A stretch of 64,000 bases of DNA from Novosphingobium lentum NBRC 107847 (GCF_001590965.1 NZ_BCTW01000007.1:124001-188000), one strand, 5' to 3'. Shown: positions 8,267 to 16,803, counted from the stretch's first letter. Numbers and translations are program-made. The notes: generated from the sequence alone by a model not told the origin.

Positions 8267-9874
8267 TCAGACTTTCAGCCGCTCGCGAGCGATGCGCAGA
8301 CCTGCCGCCTCGCGATCGAATACGCCCGCGCAAAGTCCTTCCTCGCGCAGCAGATGCTTCTGGACCTTGGCGGTGGGTGTCCGCGGCAGGTCGGCGACGA
8401 TGCGAACATAGCGCGGCACCATATAGCGTGGCATTCTGGGCGTCAGAAATGCGATCAGTTCGACCGGGTCGATAATCGTCCCGGGATGCGGCACGATCGC
8501 AACCAGCACCTCATCCTCGCCCAGCGGACTGGGCACGGCGAGGGCCGCCACTTCCTTCACGCCCGGATGCGCGCCGACTTCCGCCTCGACCTCGAACGAA
8601 GAAATATTCTCGCCGCGGCGACGGATTGCATCCTTCTGGCGGTCGACGAAGTAATAGAGCCCGTCCGGATCGCGGCGAAACGAGTCGCCGGTGTGGAACC
8701 AGCCATTGCGCCACGCACGCGCGGTCGCCTCGGGGTCCTTGTAATATCCGGAGTTCAATGACCAGGGCCGCGCCGTGCGGATGATGAGTTCTCCGATCTT
8801 GCCCTCGGCAACTTCGACGTCATTGTCATCGACCAGCCGGACTTCGACGCCGGGACGCGGACGCCCGCAAACGCCGGGCTGCGTCGGGTTTCGATCGGAG
8901 ATCAGTGGCGTGGAAATCTCGGTCATGTTGTAGACGGTATAGACCTCGACGCCGAAGCGCTCGACGAACGCGGCAATGTCTCCGATCAGCGGGATGATGA
9001 CAGCGACGCGGAGGCCGTGCGTGCGATCGTCGGGCGAAGGTGCAGCCGATGCCAGAAACGGCGTCATCGCACCCATCAGGCCGACGACGGTGCTGCGTGT
9101 GCGGCGGACCGTCGGCCAGAACTCTTCAGTGCGGAATCGCTCGATCATTGCGATCGATGCGCCGCGCATCACCATTGCGTAGATGCAGGCTGTGCCGCCG
9201 ATGTGAAACAGCGGCAAGTTGATCATGAAGCGGTCGGTCGGCTCGACAAAGGCCCAGCTCTCTGACCCGCATAACGCTTGGAGATGGGCGTAAGACGACA
9301 GTACTGCCTTGGACGGGCCGGTGGTGCCCGATGTGAGGATGATCGACTGGATGTCCCATGATTGGATCGGTCGATCCAGTGGCAGCAGCTTGGTGTCATC
9401 GCCGTCGAGCATATCGGCAGAAAGGATTTTCAGGCTCGCGGGCAGGTCGGCCGTGCCGCCGACGGCGATGATCGTTTCAAGGCGCGCCTTATCGATAGGG
9501 CCGAGCCTCTCGATCAGCCCGGCTTCGGCAATCATGAGCCGCGCATCGGACAGTCCGATCGCATGTTCGAGAAGGCGCCCGCGATATTCGAGATTGAGCG
9601 GCACATAGACAGCGCCAAGATAATTGATCGCGAACCATGTCCGCAGCACGTCGAGTCCATTGGGTAGCCAGGACAGGACGTGATCGCCTTGCTTTACGCC
9701 CAGCGCCTGCAATCCCGCGGCTGTTTGCCGCACCTGCATCCGTATTTGTGCCCAGGTCAGCGCTGTGCCGTCCTCGAATGTCACGAAGATATCGTCAGGG
9801 CGCTCAATGGCGTGTCTGTCGAGCAGGTTGCGCAGGACGCAGGCGTCCGCTGTCGGCGGATTGTTGTCGATCAT
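8267..9874 (-). CDS. Acyl-CoA synthetase (AMP-forming)
   Basis: A 535-residue ANL-superfamily enzyme that activates a carboxylic acid with ATP and coenzyme A. The P-loop reads ILTSGTTGPSKAVL near residue 185, and the A5-A8 region holds YNMTEIS, then TGDSFRRDPDGLYYFVDRQKDAIRRRGENIS; the C-terminal subdomain has the catalytic Lys in PRTPTAKVQKHLLR. The length is normal. It ends convergent with the TonB receptor, 27 bases apart, and starts 65 bases downstream of the SDR stop, with its own palindrome at 9923-9940, so it can be transcribed on its own. In the pathway it probably loads the acid released by the esterase or formed by oxidation. Substrate not predictable from sequence. Confidence 0.92.
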   Translation of the reverse strand: MIDNNPPTADACVLRNLLDRHAIERPDDIFVTFEDGTALTWAQIRMQVRQTAAGLQALGVKQGDHVLSWLPNGLDVLRTWFAINYLGAVYVPLNLEYRGRLLEHAIGLSDARLMIAEAGLIERLGPIDKARLETIIAVGGTADLPASLKILSADMLDGDDTKLLPLDRPIQSWDIQSIILTSGTTGPSKAVLSSYAHLQALCGSESWAFVEPTDRFMINLPLFHIGGTACIYAMVMRGASIAMIERFRTEEFWPTVRRTRSTVVGLMGAMTPFLASAAPSPDDRTHGLRVAVIIPLIGDIAAFVERFGVEVYTVYNMTEISTPLISDRNPTQPGVCGRPRPGVEVRLVDDNDVEVAEGKIGELIIRTARPWSLNSGYYKDPEATARAWRNGWFHTGDSFRRDPDGLYYFVDRQKDAIRRRGENISSFEVEAEVGAHPGVKEVAALAVPSPLGEDEVLVAIVPHPGTIIDPVELIAFLTPRMPRYMVPRYVRIVADLPRTPTAKVQKHLLREEGLCAGVFDREAAGLRIARERLKV

Positions 9875-9922
9875 TTGGGTTCTCTCCTGAAGACCAAACT
9901 AGCCCGGCGCCGAAAAAAACAC

Positions 9923-9940
9923 CCCCTCGGAATCGAGGGT
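9923..9940. promoter_or_regulatory. 18-bp palindrome, putative operator, copy 2
   Basis: CCCCTCG-GAAT-CGAGGGT, same 7-4-7 layout as copy 1 with one mismatch in the last base. It lies about 50 bases before the acyl-CoA ligase start and touches the stop codon of the SDR gene. Confidence 0.65.
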
Positions 9941-10689
9941 TAGGCGGTCAGGCCGCCATCCACGCCCAATATGGCCCCTGTGATAAGGGAAGCTCGGTCA
10001 GAGATTAGCCAAGCACAGGTCTCGCCGACTTCTTCGGCCCTTCCGAAGCGGCCGTTGGGTTGTGCCGCCTCGAACGCCTTGCGGGCCCGCGGATCGCTGG
10101 CGACACCTTGCATCATCGGCGTGTCGATCACGCCGGGGCAAACCGCGTTGATCCGCGGACCGGTCTTTGCGAATTCCAGTGCCGCAGACCGCGTCAGCCC
10201 GATGACTGCATGCTTGCTGGCGCTGTAAATCGCCATGGCGGGCGAGCCTTTCAGTCCCGCGGCGGATGAGATGTTGATGATTGCGCCGCCGCCGCCCTGG
10301 CGCTGGAATTGTCGGATTGCTGCGCGCATCGCCAACCATGTGCCGCGCAGATTAATGTCGACAATTCCCGCGAAATCCTCCTCGCTGGCATCGAGCAGGC
10401 TCCGAAATGGCTCGGGTCTCGCCGCACAGTTCACCAGTGCATCAAGGCGCCCGAAAGCGGCGACCGTGAACGAAATCCCGGCATCCACCATTTCAGCATT
10501 CGAGACGTCGAGTTCGAAGGCCAGTGCGCGTTCTCCGATCTCGGTCGCCAGTCGGCCTGCTGCGACGACGTCGCGATCCGCGATCACGACGGCGGCACCT
10601 TCGCGGACCGATGCTTCGACTGTGGCTCTGCCGATGCCGGAAGCGCCCCCGAGAACGATGACCGACTTGCCTTTCAGATATCCGCTCAT
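9940..10689 (-). CDS. Short-chain dehydrogenase/reductase
   Basis: A 249-residue classical SDR that oxidises a hydroxyl or reduces a keto group with NAD(P). It has the glycine-rich cofactor motif GGASGIGRA at residues 13-21, NCAARPE in place of NNAG, a catalytic Ser in ISSAAG, and YSASK as the Tyr-Lys pair; the C-terminus ends GVDGGLTA. Its ATG overlaps the stop of the esterase gene (ATGA), so the two are co-translated. An alcohol freed by the esterase after Baeyer-Villiger oxidation is a logical substrate, but this is inference from context. Confidence 0.92.
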   Translation of the reverse strand: MSGYLKGKSVIVLGGASGIGRATVEASVREGAAVVIADRDVVAAGRLATEIGERALAFELDVSNAEMVDAGISFTVAAFGRLDALVNCAARPEPFRSLLDASEEDFAGIVDINLRGTWLAMRAAIRQFQRQGGGGAIINISSAAGLKGSPAMAIYSASKHAVIGLTRSAALEFAKTGPRINAVCPGVIDTPMMQGVASDPRARKAFEAAQPNGRFGRAEEVGETCAWLISDRASLITGAILGVDGGLTA

Positions 10690-11561
10690 GCGTCTGCCCG
10701 ATGCTGCATGAGAAGGAAGTCGGCTGCGGCGCGGACCGCCTCACGACCTTCCGGCAGATCGGGCCAATAGAGATGCCAGACGTGGAACATCTCCCGGCCG
10801 ACAGACAGCTCGCAATCCACGCCTGCGGCGATCAAGCGTTGATGCAATCGTACGGCATCGCCAAAGAACACCTCGCGATCGCCGATCTGGATCAGCGTGG
10901 ACGGAAGGCCGGCGAGATTGGCAAACAGCGGCGATGCCCGCGGATCGTCATGCGACGTTCCGGCGAGATAGCGCGTCGAATGCCATTCGGCGATGTCGCG
11001 CGAGAGCATCGGATCGACCGATGCGAGCAGGTCGTAGCTCTCATGCTCGGTGCCGAGGTTGATCCAGGGACTCGCTGCCCAGATGGCGACCGGCCGGGGC
11101 AAACCCATTTGTCCGGCTGCAATCGCCACGCCGAAAGCCAGTCCGCCACCGGCGGAATCTCCGGCAAGCGATACCGGAATATCGGCTAATGCAGCATAAG
11201 CGGCCACGCAATCATTCAGGGCAGCGGGAAACACCGCTTCGGGGGCCAGCCGATAGTCGAACAGGATAACCGTGCCGCCCATATCCATTGCCAGTCGAGC
11301 CCCAAGATGGCGGTGCGAGCGGATCGATCCGGCGACATAACCGCCACCGTGGAAATACAGCACGGTTGGCCCTGAACCGGCACTCACCCGCTCTGCCGGG
11401 CGACCGGACAGCTCGATGACCTCGATGCTCACGTCAGACGAAACCGGATAGAGCTTGGCAAAGCCGTCCAGCCGGCGTCGCACCGTCGCTTCATCGACTG
11501 AGGGATCGAAGGCATGCGCCCGAAAGGTTCGCAACAATTCCTCCAGTGGTGCGCTGGCCAT
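10686..11561 (-). CDS. Alpha/beta-hydrolase, hormone-sensitive-lipase-type esterase
   Basis: About 291 residues of the HSL (family IV) esterase group, hydrolysing carboxylic esters or lactones. The oxyanion-hole motif FHGGGYVAGS lies at about residues 78-87, the nucleophile Ser sits in GDSAGGG, and a catalytic Asp/His pair is expected near GDREVFFGD and FHVWHLYW. The ATG at 11561 is chosen because AGGAGAG precedes it; the open frame extends 66 bases further without a good site. It overlaps the downstream SDR gene by four bases. Coupled with the monooxygenase in the same cluster, it most likely opens the ester or lactone product of Baeyer-Villiger oxidation. The 55-base gap to the divergent regulator gene holds no copy of the cluster palindrome. 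Confidence 0.9.
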   Translation of the reverse strand: MASAPLEELLRTFRAHAFDPSVDEATVRRRLDGFAKLYPVSSDVSIEVIELSGRPAERVSAGSGPTVLYFHGGGYVAGSIRSHRHLGARLAMDMGGTVILFDYRLAPEAVFPAALNDCVAAYAALADIPVSLAGDSAGGGLAFGVAIAAGQMGLPRPVAIWAASPWINLGTEHESYDLLASVDPMLSRDIAEWHSTRYLAGTSHDDPRASPLFANLAGLPSTLIQIGDREVFFGDAVRLHQRLIAAGVDCELSVGREMFHVWHLYWPDLPEGREAVRAAADFLLMQHRADA

Positions 11562-11616
11562 CTTCACTCTCCTGCGATGCATTGCCGATCCATAGGATTG
11601 CGCTATCATCATTTGG

Positions 11617-12414
11617 ATGCTTAGCACCCCTCGAAACCCGCAGGGCGCCGTCGCCGATATTGCGACTGATGCGCTCCATCATGGCCTTGCCGAACTGGAT
11701 GCGGCGAGTGATTTCGCTGCGGCTCAAGTGGGGTTGAAAGCGGTCGCGGTGGCAATCGGCATGCCTTTGCTGGCGTGGGCACCCGATGTTTCGCGCCCCG
11801 AATTCGACGAGCATATGGATGCGTTTCTGCGGCAAGAAGGGTGGCCGGACGAGGTGATGGCATTGTGGTGGAACCGCAACGCCATGCTCAAGAGCCCACT
11901 CTATATCCGGTGCCGGACGAGCGGGATGCCATTTGTGACCGGGCCATCGGACAATGTGCCGCCCCGCACTGCCGAATTGCGGCAGATTGTCAGCGCAATC
12001 AACGCAATGGGTGTACGCTCTCTCATCACTATGCCAATCCATTTACCGCGCGGACGGGTCGCCATGGTAACTTGGGGCGGGTCGGCGACGAAAGCGTTGG
12101 CACGTTCGGTATTGGCACAAACCCGCACCACCCTCATCGCGGCCGCCCACTTGTTCATGAGCAGTTATCTTCACGAAAACGCGGGCTTTCGTTCCAGCGA
12201 AGAGGAACTGGCCCGGTTGACGCCGCGTGAATGGCAATGCCTGCGCCTGACGGCCCAAGGTTTTCGCGAGGAACAGGTCGCAACCACCATCGGACTGGGA
12301 TCGACCACCGTGCGCTTTCATCTCGACAATGTCGTGCAGAAGCTCGGCGCTGCCAATCGGACCCATGCCGTGGCGCTCGCTGCGCAACTTGGGTTGCTCG
12401 GTTCGATTGGCTAA
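11617..12414 (+). CDS. LuxR-family transcriptional regulator
   Basis: A 265-residue regulator with an N-terminal autoinducer-binding-like domain (about 10-180) and a C-terminal LuxR helix-turn-helix, LTPREWQCLRLTAQG through TTVRFHLDNVVQKLGAANR, at about 200-260. No synthase gene of the LuxI type is in the window, so it is a LuxR solo by context. It lies inside the catabolic cluster, divergent from the esterase gene and convergent with the GST gene (10 bases apart). The 18-bp palindromes in front of the receptor, ligase and monooxygenase genes are its most likely binding sites. The ligand may be a pathway substrate rather than a homoserine lactone. Family assignment is firm; target sites and ligand are inferred. 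Confidence 0.9.
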   Translation: MLSTPRNPQGAVADIATDALHHGLAELDAASDFAAAQVGLKAVAVAIGMPLLAWAPDVSRPEFDEHMDAFLRQEGWPDEVMALWWNRNAMLKSPLYIRCRTSGMPFVTGPSDNVPPRTAELRQIVSAINAMGVRSLITMPIHLPRGRVAMVTWGGSATKALARSVLAQTRTTLIAAAHLFMSSYLHENAGFRSSEEELARLTPREWQCLRLTAQGFREEQVATTIGLGSTTVRFHLDNVVQKLGAANRTHAVALAAQLGLLGSIG

Positions 12415-12424
12415 GAATATTCGA

Positions 12425-13048
12425 TCAGGCGTTTGCGCGCTGCTTTCCATTGGCCGAAAGGAACTCGGGACGGGCACTCAGCCTTTCCCAATAGTCAGCC
12501 ACATGGGGCGAAAAATTATCCTGCAGCTTGAGCAAGCGTGCCAGCAGCAGGGCATAGCCCACCGAAATGTCGGCCATGGTAAACCGGTTTGCGCACATAT
12601 AGTCGTTGTCTGACAGCACGCGGTCGATGGCGCGCAGTCGCGACAGGAACCATTGGGTATAGTCGTCCGCGACCTGCTGCGACCGGCGTGCCTCCGGCTC
12701 GAAACGGCTGTATCGCAGTATCAAAGTCTGCGGAAAGGTCAGCGACGCCTCGCCGAAATGGATCCAGTTCAGCCATGCACCATATGCGTCGTCGGTCGGA
12801 TCAACGGCTAAAGGCGTCGGTCCGTAGCGCACCGCGAGATATTCCAGGATCGCAGCGGACTCGGTCATCCTTGTCGACCCGTCGATCAACAGCGGGATTG
12901 TCCCTAGAGGATTGACAGCGAGGTAGTCAGCCTGGCGCACGCGCGGTGGGAAGGGCAGCAGGTGCAGGCGATAATCGAGGCCCAATTCCTCCAGCGCCCA
13001 TAACGGGCGGAAGGAGCGCGCATCGCGGCAATGATAAAGTTCGATCAT
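12425..13048 (-). CDS. Glutathione S-transferase family protein
   Basis: A 207-residue GST with an N-terminal thioredoxin-fold domain (IELYHCRDARSFRPLWALEELG; the cis-proline segment is GTIPLLIDG, followed by ESAAILEYLA, which binds glutathione) and a helical C-terminal domain. Length and layout are normal. Its start overlaps the stop of the CoA transferase gene by four bases, making it the last gene of the monooxygenase - CoA transferase - GST operon. Such enzymes in sphingomonad catabolic operons can conjugate, isomerise or break ether bonds; which applies here is not visible. It ends convergent with the LuxR gene. Confidence 0.9.
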   Translation of the reverse strand: MIELYHCRDARSFRPLWALEELGLDYRLHLLPFPPRVRQADYLAVNPLGTIPLLIDGSTRMTESAAILEYLAVRYGPTPLAVDPTDDAYGAWLNWIHFGEASLTFPQTLILRYSRFEPEARRSQQVADDYTQWFLSRLRAIDRVLSDNDYMCANRFTMADISVGYALLLARLLKLQDNFSPHVADYWERLSARPEFLSANGKQRANA

Positions 13049-14223
13049 AACGCGTCGGATACTTGTTTCGCTGCAGAAAGATCGCGCAGCACCTCATCAT
13101 TATGCTCTCCCAGAAGCGGCGCCGGGGACCGTATTCGGTCGGGCCAGGCTTGATAGCGTACCGGGCGGCTGGTCGCATAATAGCCGCCCTCCGATGGATG
13201 CTCCAGCCGCTGGAAATAGCCGGTAACGCTCAGATGCGGATCATCGAGAATATCGTCTATGTCGCGCGCGATCATCGCCGGAATATCGGCGGCCTTGAGG
13301 AGAGCCATCCATTCTTCAGTCGTCTTTTGCGGAGTCAAGCGCGCGACCTCGCGATAGAGCCGGTCGATGTTTTTGTAGCGACCTGATGCCGTTGTCATCT
13401 CCTCGAATTCCAGAATGCCGGCATCGCCGAGCAGCTGAAACAACTTCGGCCAGGCGGCGTCCACATAGGGGACGATGCTGATAAATCCGTTCGCGGTTGG
13501 AAAGGGCTGACGGTCGGGATCGACTTGTCGCGCATAGCAGACGGGGGCGTTGGGCGGATCGAATAGCTTGCCGCCGAGATGCTCGAGCAGCATGAACTGG
13601 GTAAAAGCCTCGAACATTGGCACTTCGACCAATTGACCTTCGCCTGTGCGCAGGCGGTGGATGACCGCAGCGAGCGCTGCGTTGGCTGCATAGAGCCCCG
13701 ACACCTTGTCGCCGATCAGCGAGGGCAGATAGGTCGGTGGACCACCCGATACGCGCTGCGACAGGCTGGTCGCGCCGCTCGCGGCCTGGATAACGTCATC
13801 ATAGGCCGGAAGGCCGGAATAGGGGCCGTCCGAGCCGAACCCGACACAATGGACGTAGATGAGATCGGGATTGAGCAGTTTGACGTTCTCGTAATCAAGC
13901 TTGAGCCGACGAATGGCATCGCCGCGAACATTGTGGATGAAGATATCGGCGGTCCTGAGCAGATCGCGCATCATTTCCCGGTCGCCCTCGGACTTGAGGT
14001 CGAGCACCACCGATTTCTTGCCCTGGTTCACGGTCACAAAGGTCGGGCTCATCCCCTTGGTGCGAGCCGGCTTGCCGAGATGCCGCATCTGATCGCCCCC
14101 CGGCCCTTCCACCTTGATGACCTCGGCGCCCAGTTCGGCGAGCATGAAGGTGGCATAGGGACCGAATACGACCCCCGACATGTCGATCACGCGAATGCCT
14201 TCGAGCATGCGGTTGCCAGTCAT
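13045..14223 (-). CDS. CaiB/BaiF (class III) CoA transferase
   Basis: A 392-residue family III CoA transferase moving coenzyme A between acyl groups. The N-terminus (GIRVIDMSGVVFGPYATFMLAELGAEVIKVEGP) is the standard nucleotide-binding start, and the catalytic Asp lies in the PAYDDVIQAASG segment near residue 155. Length is typical. The gene sits between the monooxygenase and the GST with four-base overlaps on both sides, so all three are one transcription unit from the 15695 side. It probably activates an organic acid intermediate by CoA transfer, saving ATP compared with the ligase at 8267-9874. Substrate unknown; racemase activity, found in related proteins, is an alternative. Confidence 0.92.
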   Translation of the reverse strand: MTGNRMLEGIRVIDMSGVVFGPYATFMLAELGAEVIKVEGPGGDQMRHLGKPARTKGMSPTFVTVNQGKKSVVLDLKSEGDREMMRDLLRTADIFIHNVRGDAIRRLKLDYENVKLLNPDLIYVHCVGFGSDGPYSGLPAYDDVIQAASGATSLSQRVSGGPPTYLPSLIGDKVSGLYAANAALAAVIHRLRTGEGQLVEVPMFEAFTQFMLLEHLGGKLFDPPNAPVCYARQVDPDRQPFPTANGFISIVPYVDAAWPKLFQLLGDAGILEFEEMTTASGRYKNIDRLYREVARLTPQKTTEEWMALLKAADIPAMIARDIDDILDDPHLSVTGYFQRLEHPSEGGYYATSRPVRYQAWPDRIRSPAPLLGEHNDEVLRDLSAAKQVSDAL

Positions 14224-15695
14224 TGTCCGGTTCCTTCAGCGCGGACGATCTCGAAATCGTCCCAGCGCGGAACCTTCAACTCCTCCACGAACTTGTCGAA
14301 CGTCCAAGGCCAGGATGCAACATTGCCCTGAGGATCGACGTACCAGCTGGAACAGCCGGTTGCCCATACGGTACGCGGGATCTGTTCGGCCAGGCGCGCC
14401 TCGAACTGCTGCACCGCCGCTTCCTTCGGCTCGATTTCCAGGACTTTTTTATCACGCAGCTTTTCGATCAGTTGCAGGACGTAGGCGAACTGGGTTTCCG
14501 CTGTCAGTAGCCAAGAGAAGTTGCCGATCGGGCTGGACGGCCCGCCGAGCATGAACCAGTTGGGAAATCCGGGCACGCTGACGGTGTTGTAGCCGCGATT
14601 GCGATCCGCCCAGGCCTGCTCGATTGTCAGCCCATTGCGCCCGGTGACCTGCATCGGCCGAAAGAACTGATGCGTGTTGAAGCCCGTCGCCATAACGATC
14701 AGGTCTAGTTCGTGCAAACTCCCGTCGGCGGTTTCCAGCCCATTGGGCACGCAGCGGACGATCCGTTCCGTGACGAGTTCGACACCCGGCGTTTGCATGG
14801 CTTCGTAGAATGTATCGGACATGACCAGCCGCTTGCAGCCAACGGTGTAATCCGGTGTCAGCCTGGCACGAAGGTCGGGATCCTTGACGGTCGCCAGATA
14901 GTCTTCGCAAGCCTTGACGATCTTGGCACGGGCGCTGGGATTTTCGCCTACCAGCGAGGCAGCAAAGGTCGCGTTGATCTTCGACAGAAGCTGACGGTAG
15001 TCGCGGTCCAGCAGGTCGGGATCGGCGCGATACATTTGCTTGGTTTCCTCTGGTATGTCCTCATTGGACTGAGGAAATACCCACTGCGCGGTGCGCTGGA
15101 ACAACGACAGCTTTGCGACCCGACCGGCCATCGCGGAGACAATCTGGGTCGCCGTCGATCCGGTGCCAATGATCCCGACGCGTTTGCCGGACCAGTCGTA
15201 ATTCCGGGACCATCGGGCGGAATGGAATGCCTCGCCGGCAAAGCTATCGAGCCCTGCGATTTGGGGATAGACCGGATGGTGCAGCACGCCGGTCGCTGTG
15301 ATCACGATATCGAACTCGCCCTGCGCGCCGCTGTTGGTCGTCAGATGCCAGCGATGGTTTTCGATGTGTGCCTCGATCACTTCCTCGCCAAAGCGGATAT
15401 GTCGGTCGATATCGAAATCGCGGGCCGTCTTCTTCAAATAAGCGAGAATCTCCGCTCCCGACGCGCAAACTTGGGTCCAGTCCGGATTGGGCGCAAACGA
15501 TAGCCGATAAGCGTGCGATGGCACGTCGCAGGTCAAGCCGGGATAGATATTGTCCCGCCAGGTTCCGCCCAACTCGTCAGCCTTTTCAAATATCACGACA
15601 TCGTCGAAACCGGCCTCGATCAGCTTCACCGCCGCAATGAGTCCCGACGCTCCGGCGCCAATGACCGCAATGCGCAGCCCGGGTTTCTCGACCAT
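14220..15695 (-). CDS. Baeyer-Villiger-type flavin monooxygenase
   Basis: A 491-residue type I Baeyer-Villiger monooxygenase inserting oxygen next to a ketone with NADPH, O2 and FAD. The FAD Rossmann motif GAGASGLIAA is near residues 12-21, the BVMO fingerprint FAGEAFHSARWS (FxGxxxHxxxW) is near 150-161, and the NADPH motif GTGSTATQI follows. The ATG at 15695 is chosen because the FAD motif then starts at the usual place and AGCGAGG lies upstream; the open frame runs 168 bases further. It is the first gene of an operon with the CoA transferase and GST and has two copies of the cluster palindrome upstream. A plain flavin-containing N- or S-monooxygenase is less likely given the fingerprint. 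Confidence 0.92.
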   Translation of the reverse strand: MVEKPGLRIAVIGAGASGLIAAVKLIEAGFDDVVIFEKADELGGTWRDNIYPGLTCDVPSHAYRLSFAPNPDWTQVCASGAEILAYLKKTARDFDIDRHIRFGEEVIEAHIENHRWHLTTNSGAQGEFDIVITATGVLHHPVYPQIAGLDSFAGEAFHSARWSRNYDWSGKRVGIIGTGSTATQIVSAMAGRVAKLSLFQRTAQWVFPQSNEDIPEETKQMYRADPDLLDRDYRQLLSKINATFAASLVGENPSARAKIVKACEDYLATVKDPDLRARLTPDYTVGCKRLVMSDTFYEAMQTPGVELVTERIVRCVPNGLETADGSLHELDLIVMATGFNTHQFFRPMQVTGRNGLTIEQAWADRNRGYNTVSVPGFPNWFMLGGPSSPIGNFSWLLTAETQFAYVLQLIEKLRDKKVLEIEPKEAAVQQFEARLAEQIPRTVWATGCSSWYVDPQGNVASWPWTFDKFVEELKVPRWDDFEIVRAEGTGQ

Positions 15696-15755
15696 TGATA
15701 ATACCTCGCTAAATCGCTGTCGCAGGATCCTTAGCAAGGCCGCCCTTTGAATAGC

Positions 15756-15773
15756 CCCCCCGAAAACGGGGGG
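15756..15773. promoter_or_regulatory. 18-bp palindrome, putative operator, copy 3
   Basis: CCCCCCG-AAAA-CGGGGGG, perfect 7-bp arms and 4-base spacer, 61 bases upstream of the monooxygenase start. Same layout as the copies at 5823, 9923 and 15817. Confidence 0.7.
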
Positions 15774-15816
15774 AGAATTGTCGATGAATCTAGGGACGGC
15801 AACCGCTCTGGCCCGG

Positions 15817-15834
15817 CCCCTCGAATCCGTGGGG
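15817..15834. promoter_or_regulatory. 18-bp palindrome, putative operator, copy 4
   Basis: CCCCTCG-AATC-CGTGGGG, 7-4-7 layout with one mismatch, 61 bases from copy 3 centre to centre in the gap between the monooxygenase and the NYN gene. The paired spacing would allow two dimers on roughly the same face of the helix. Confidence 0.55.
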
Positions 15835-15849
15835 CGGCACATCGCGCGC

Positions 15850-15865
15850 ACGTGCATAAGCACGT
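15850..15865. promoter_or_regulatory. Inverted repeat ahead of NYN gene
   Basis: ACGTGC-ATAA-GCACGT, perfect 6-bp arms and 4-base spacer, 45-60 bases before the NYN gene start. It differs in sequence from the four cluster palindromes, so it may serve another regulator. Confidence 0.35.
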
Positions 15866-15882
15866 CTAGCAGGAGAGGTGCA

Positions 15883-15896
15883 CGCTCGACCGAGCG
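15883..15896. promoter_or_regulatory. Inverted repeat just before NYN gene
   Basis: CGCTCG-AC-CGAGCG, perfect 6-bp arms and 2-base spacer, ending 13 bases before the ATG at 15910. It could be an operator or an mRNA hairpin that limits access to the start codon. Confidence 0.3.
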
Positions 15897-15909
15897 GAGA
15901 TAGCCGCTT

Positions 15910-16803
15910 ATGGCTTCAGTCGTTTTTCAACACGGCCTAAGAAAGCAAGGTGCGTCAACAATGACCGATGGAGTTATCGACAACGAAGGCCGGGCTGGCA
16001 CGGTGGCGAATCGCAAGATCGCGCTTTTGATCGACGCGGACAATGTCTCGCATGCCAAGATTGCGGCGATCCTCGCGGAACTCTCCAAGTACGGCACCGC
16101 AAACATCCGCCGCGCCTACGGCGATTGGGCGAGCGCTGGACTCAAAGGCTGGAAAGACAAGCTCCACGAGTTTGCGATCCGGCCGATCCAGCAGTTCAGC
16201 TATTCCACCGGCAAGAATGCGACCGACATCGCGCTCGTCATTGATGCCATGGAACTGCTCTATACCCAGAAGCTCGACGCCTTTTGCCTGGCATCGAGCG
16301 ATGCCGATTTCACGCCGCTCGTGATGCAGCTTCGTGCCAACGGCCATGACGTTTACGGCTTCGGGGAGCGGAAGACGCCGAGCCCATTCGTCAATGCGTG
16401 CACGACCTTTCTGTACCTCGACAACCTCGACAGCGCAGAAGGGACTTCGGCGGCGCCATCGGAGCCGGCAGGGGACGTGGCCTCGAAGCCCAGGGCGACC
16501 CGTGCGGCTGCCGCGGCGCCAGCCAAGATGTCAGGCAAACAGCTCGCGCAGGATACGAAGCTGGTCACGATCCTGCGCGGCGCGGTTGAGGCCGCGGCGC
16601 GCGATGATGGATGGGCCGCGATGTCCGGGGCTGGCAGCGCCGCCAAACGGCAGGCCCCGATCGATCCGCGCAATTATGGCGCGAAGAATTTTCCTGCCCT
16701 GTTCGAGGCCACCGGTCTATTCGAAATCGTGAAAGTCGATGGCGGCCACAGCTATGTTGCCGACTTGCGCAACAAGGACAGGGCGCCCAAGCCGACGCGA
16801 TAA
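15910..16803 (+). CDS. NYN-domain (PIN-like) protein with C-terminal LOTUS-type domain
   Basis: A 297-residue protein. The N-terminal NYN/DUF88 domain begins at about residue 36 (IALLIDADNVSHAKI) and continues with the conserved acidic cluster ATDIALVIDAMELL and LASSDADFTPLV; these Asp residues form the metal-dependent RNase centre in PIN-like folds. After an Ala/Pro-rich linker the last 90 residues (DTKLVTILRGAVEAA to GHSYVADLR) look like an OST-HTH/LOTUS RNA-binding domain. An ATG at 15910 is used; an ATG at 15961 is equally possible and closer to the conserved region. Such proteins are common in bacteria, and some sit in defence loci. Here it precedes the NACHT gene on the same strand by about 120 bases. 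RNase activity is inferred from the fold. Confidence 0.87.
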   Translation: MASVVFQHGLRKQGASTMTDGVIDNEGRAGTVANRKIALLIDADNVSHAKIAAILAELSKYGTANIRRAYGDWASAGLKGWKDKLHEFAIRPIQQFSYSTGKNATDIALVIDAMELLYTQKLDAFCLASSDADFTPLVMQLRANGHDVYGFGERKTPSPFVNACTTFLYLDNLDSAEGTSAAPSEPAGDVASKPRATRAAAAAPAKMSGKQLAQDTKLVTILRGAVEAAARDDGWAAMSGAGSAAKRQAPIDPRNYGAKNFPALFEATGLFEIVKVDGGHSYVADLRNKDRAPKPTR

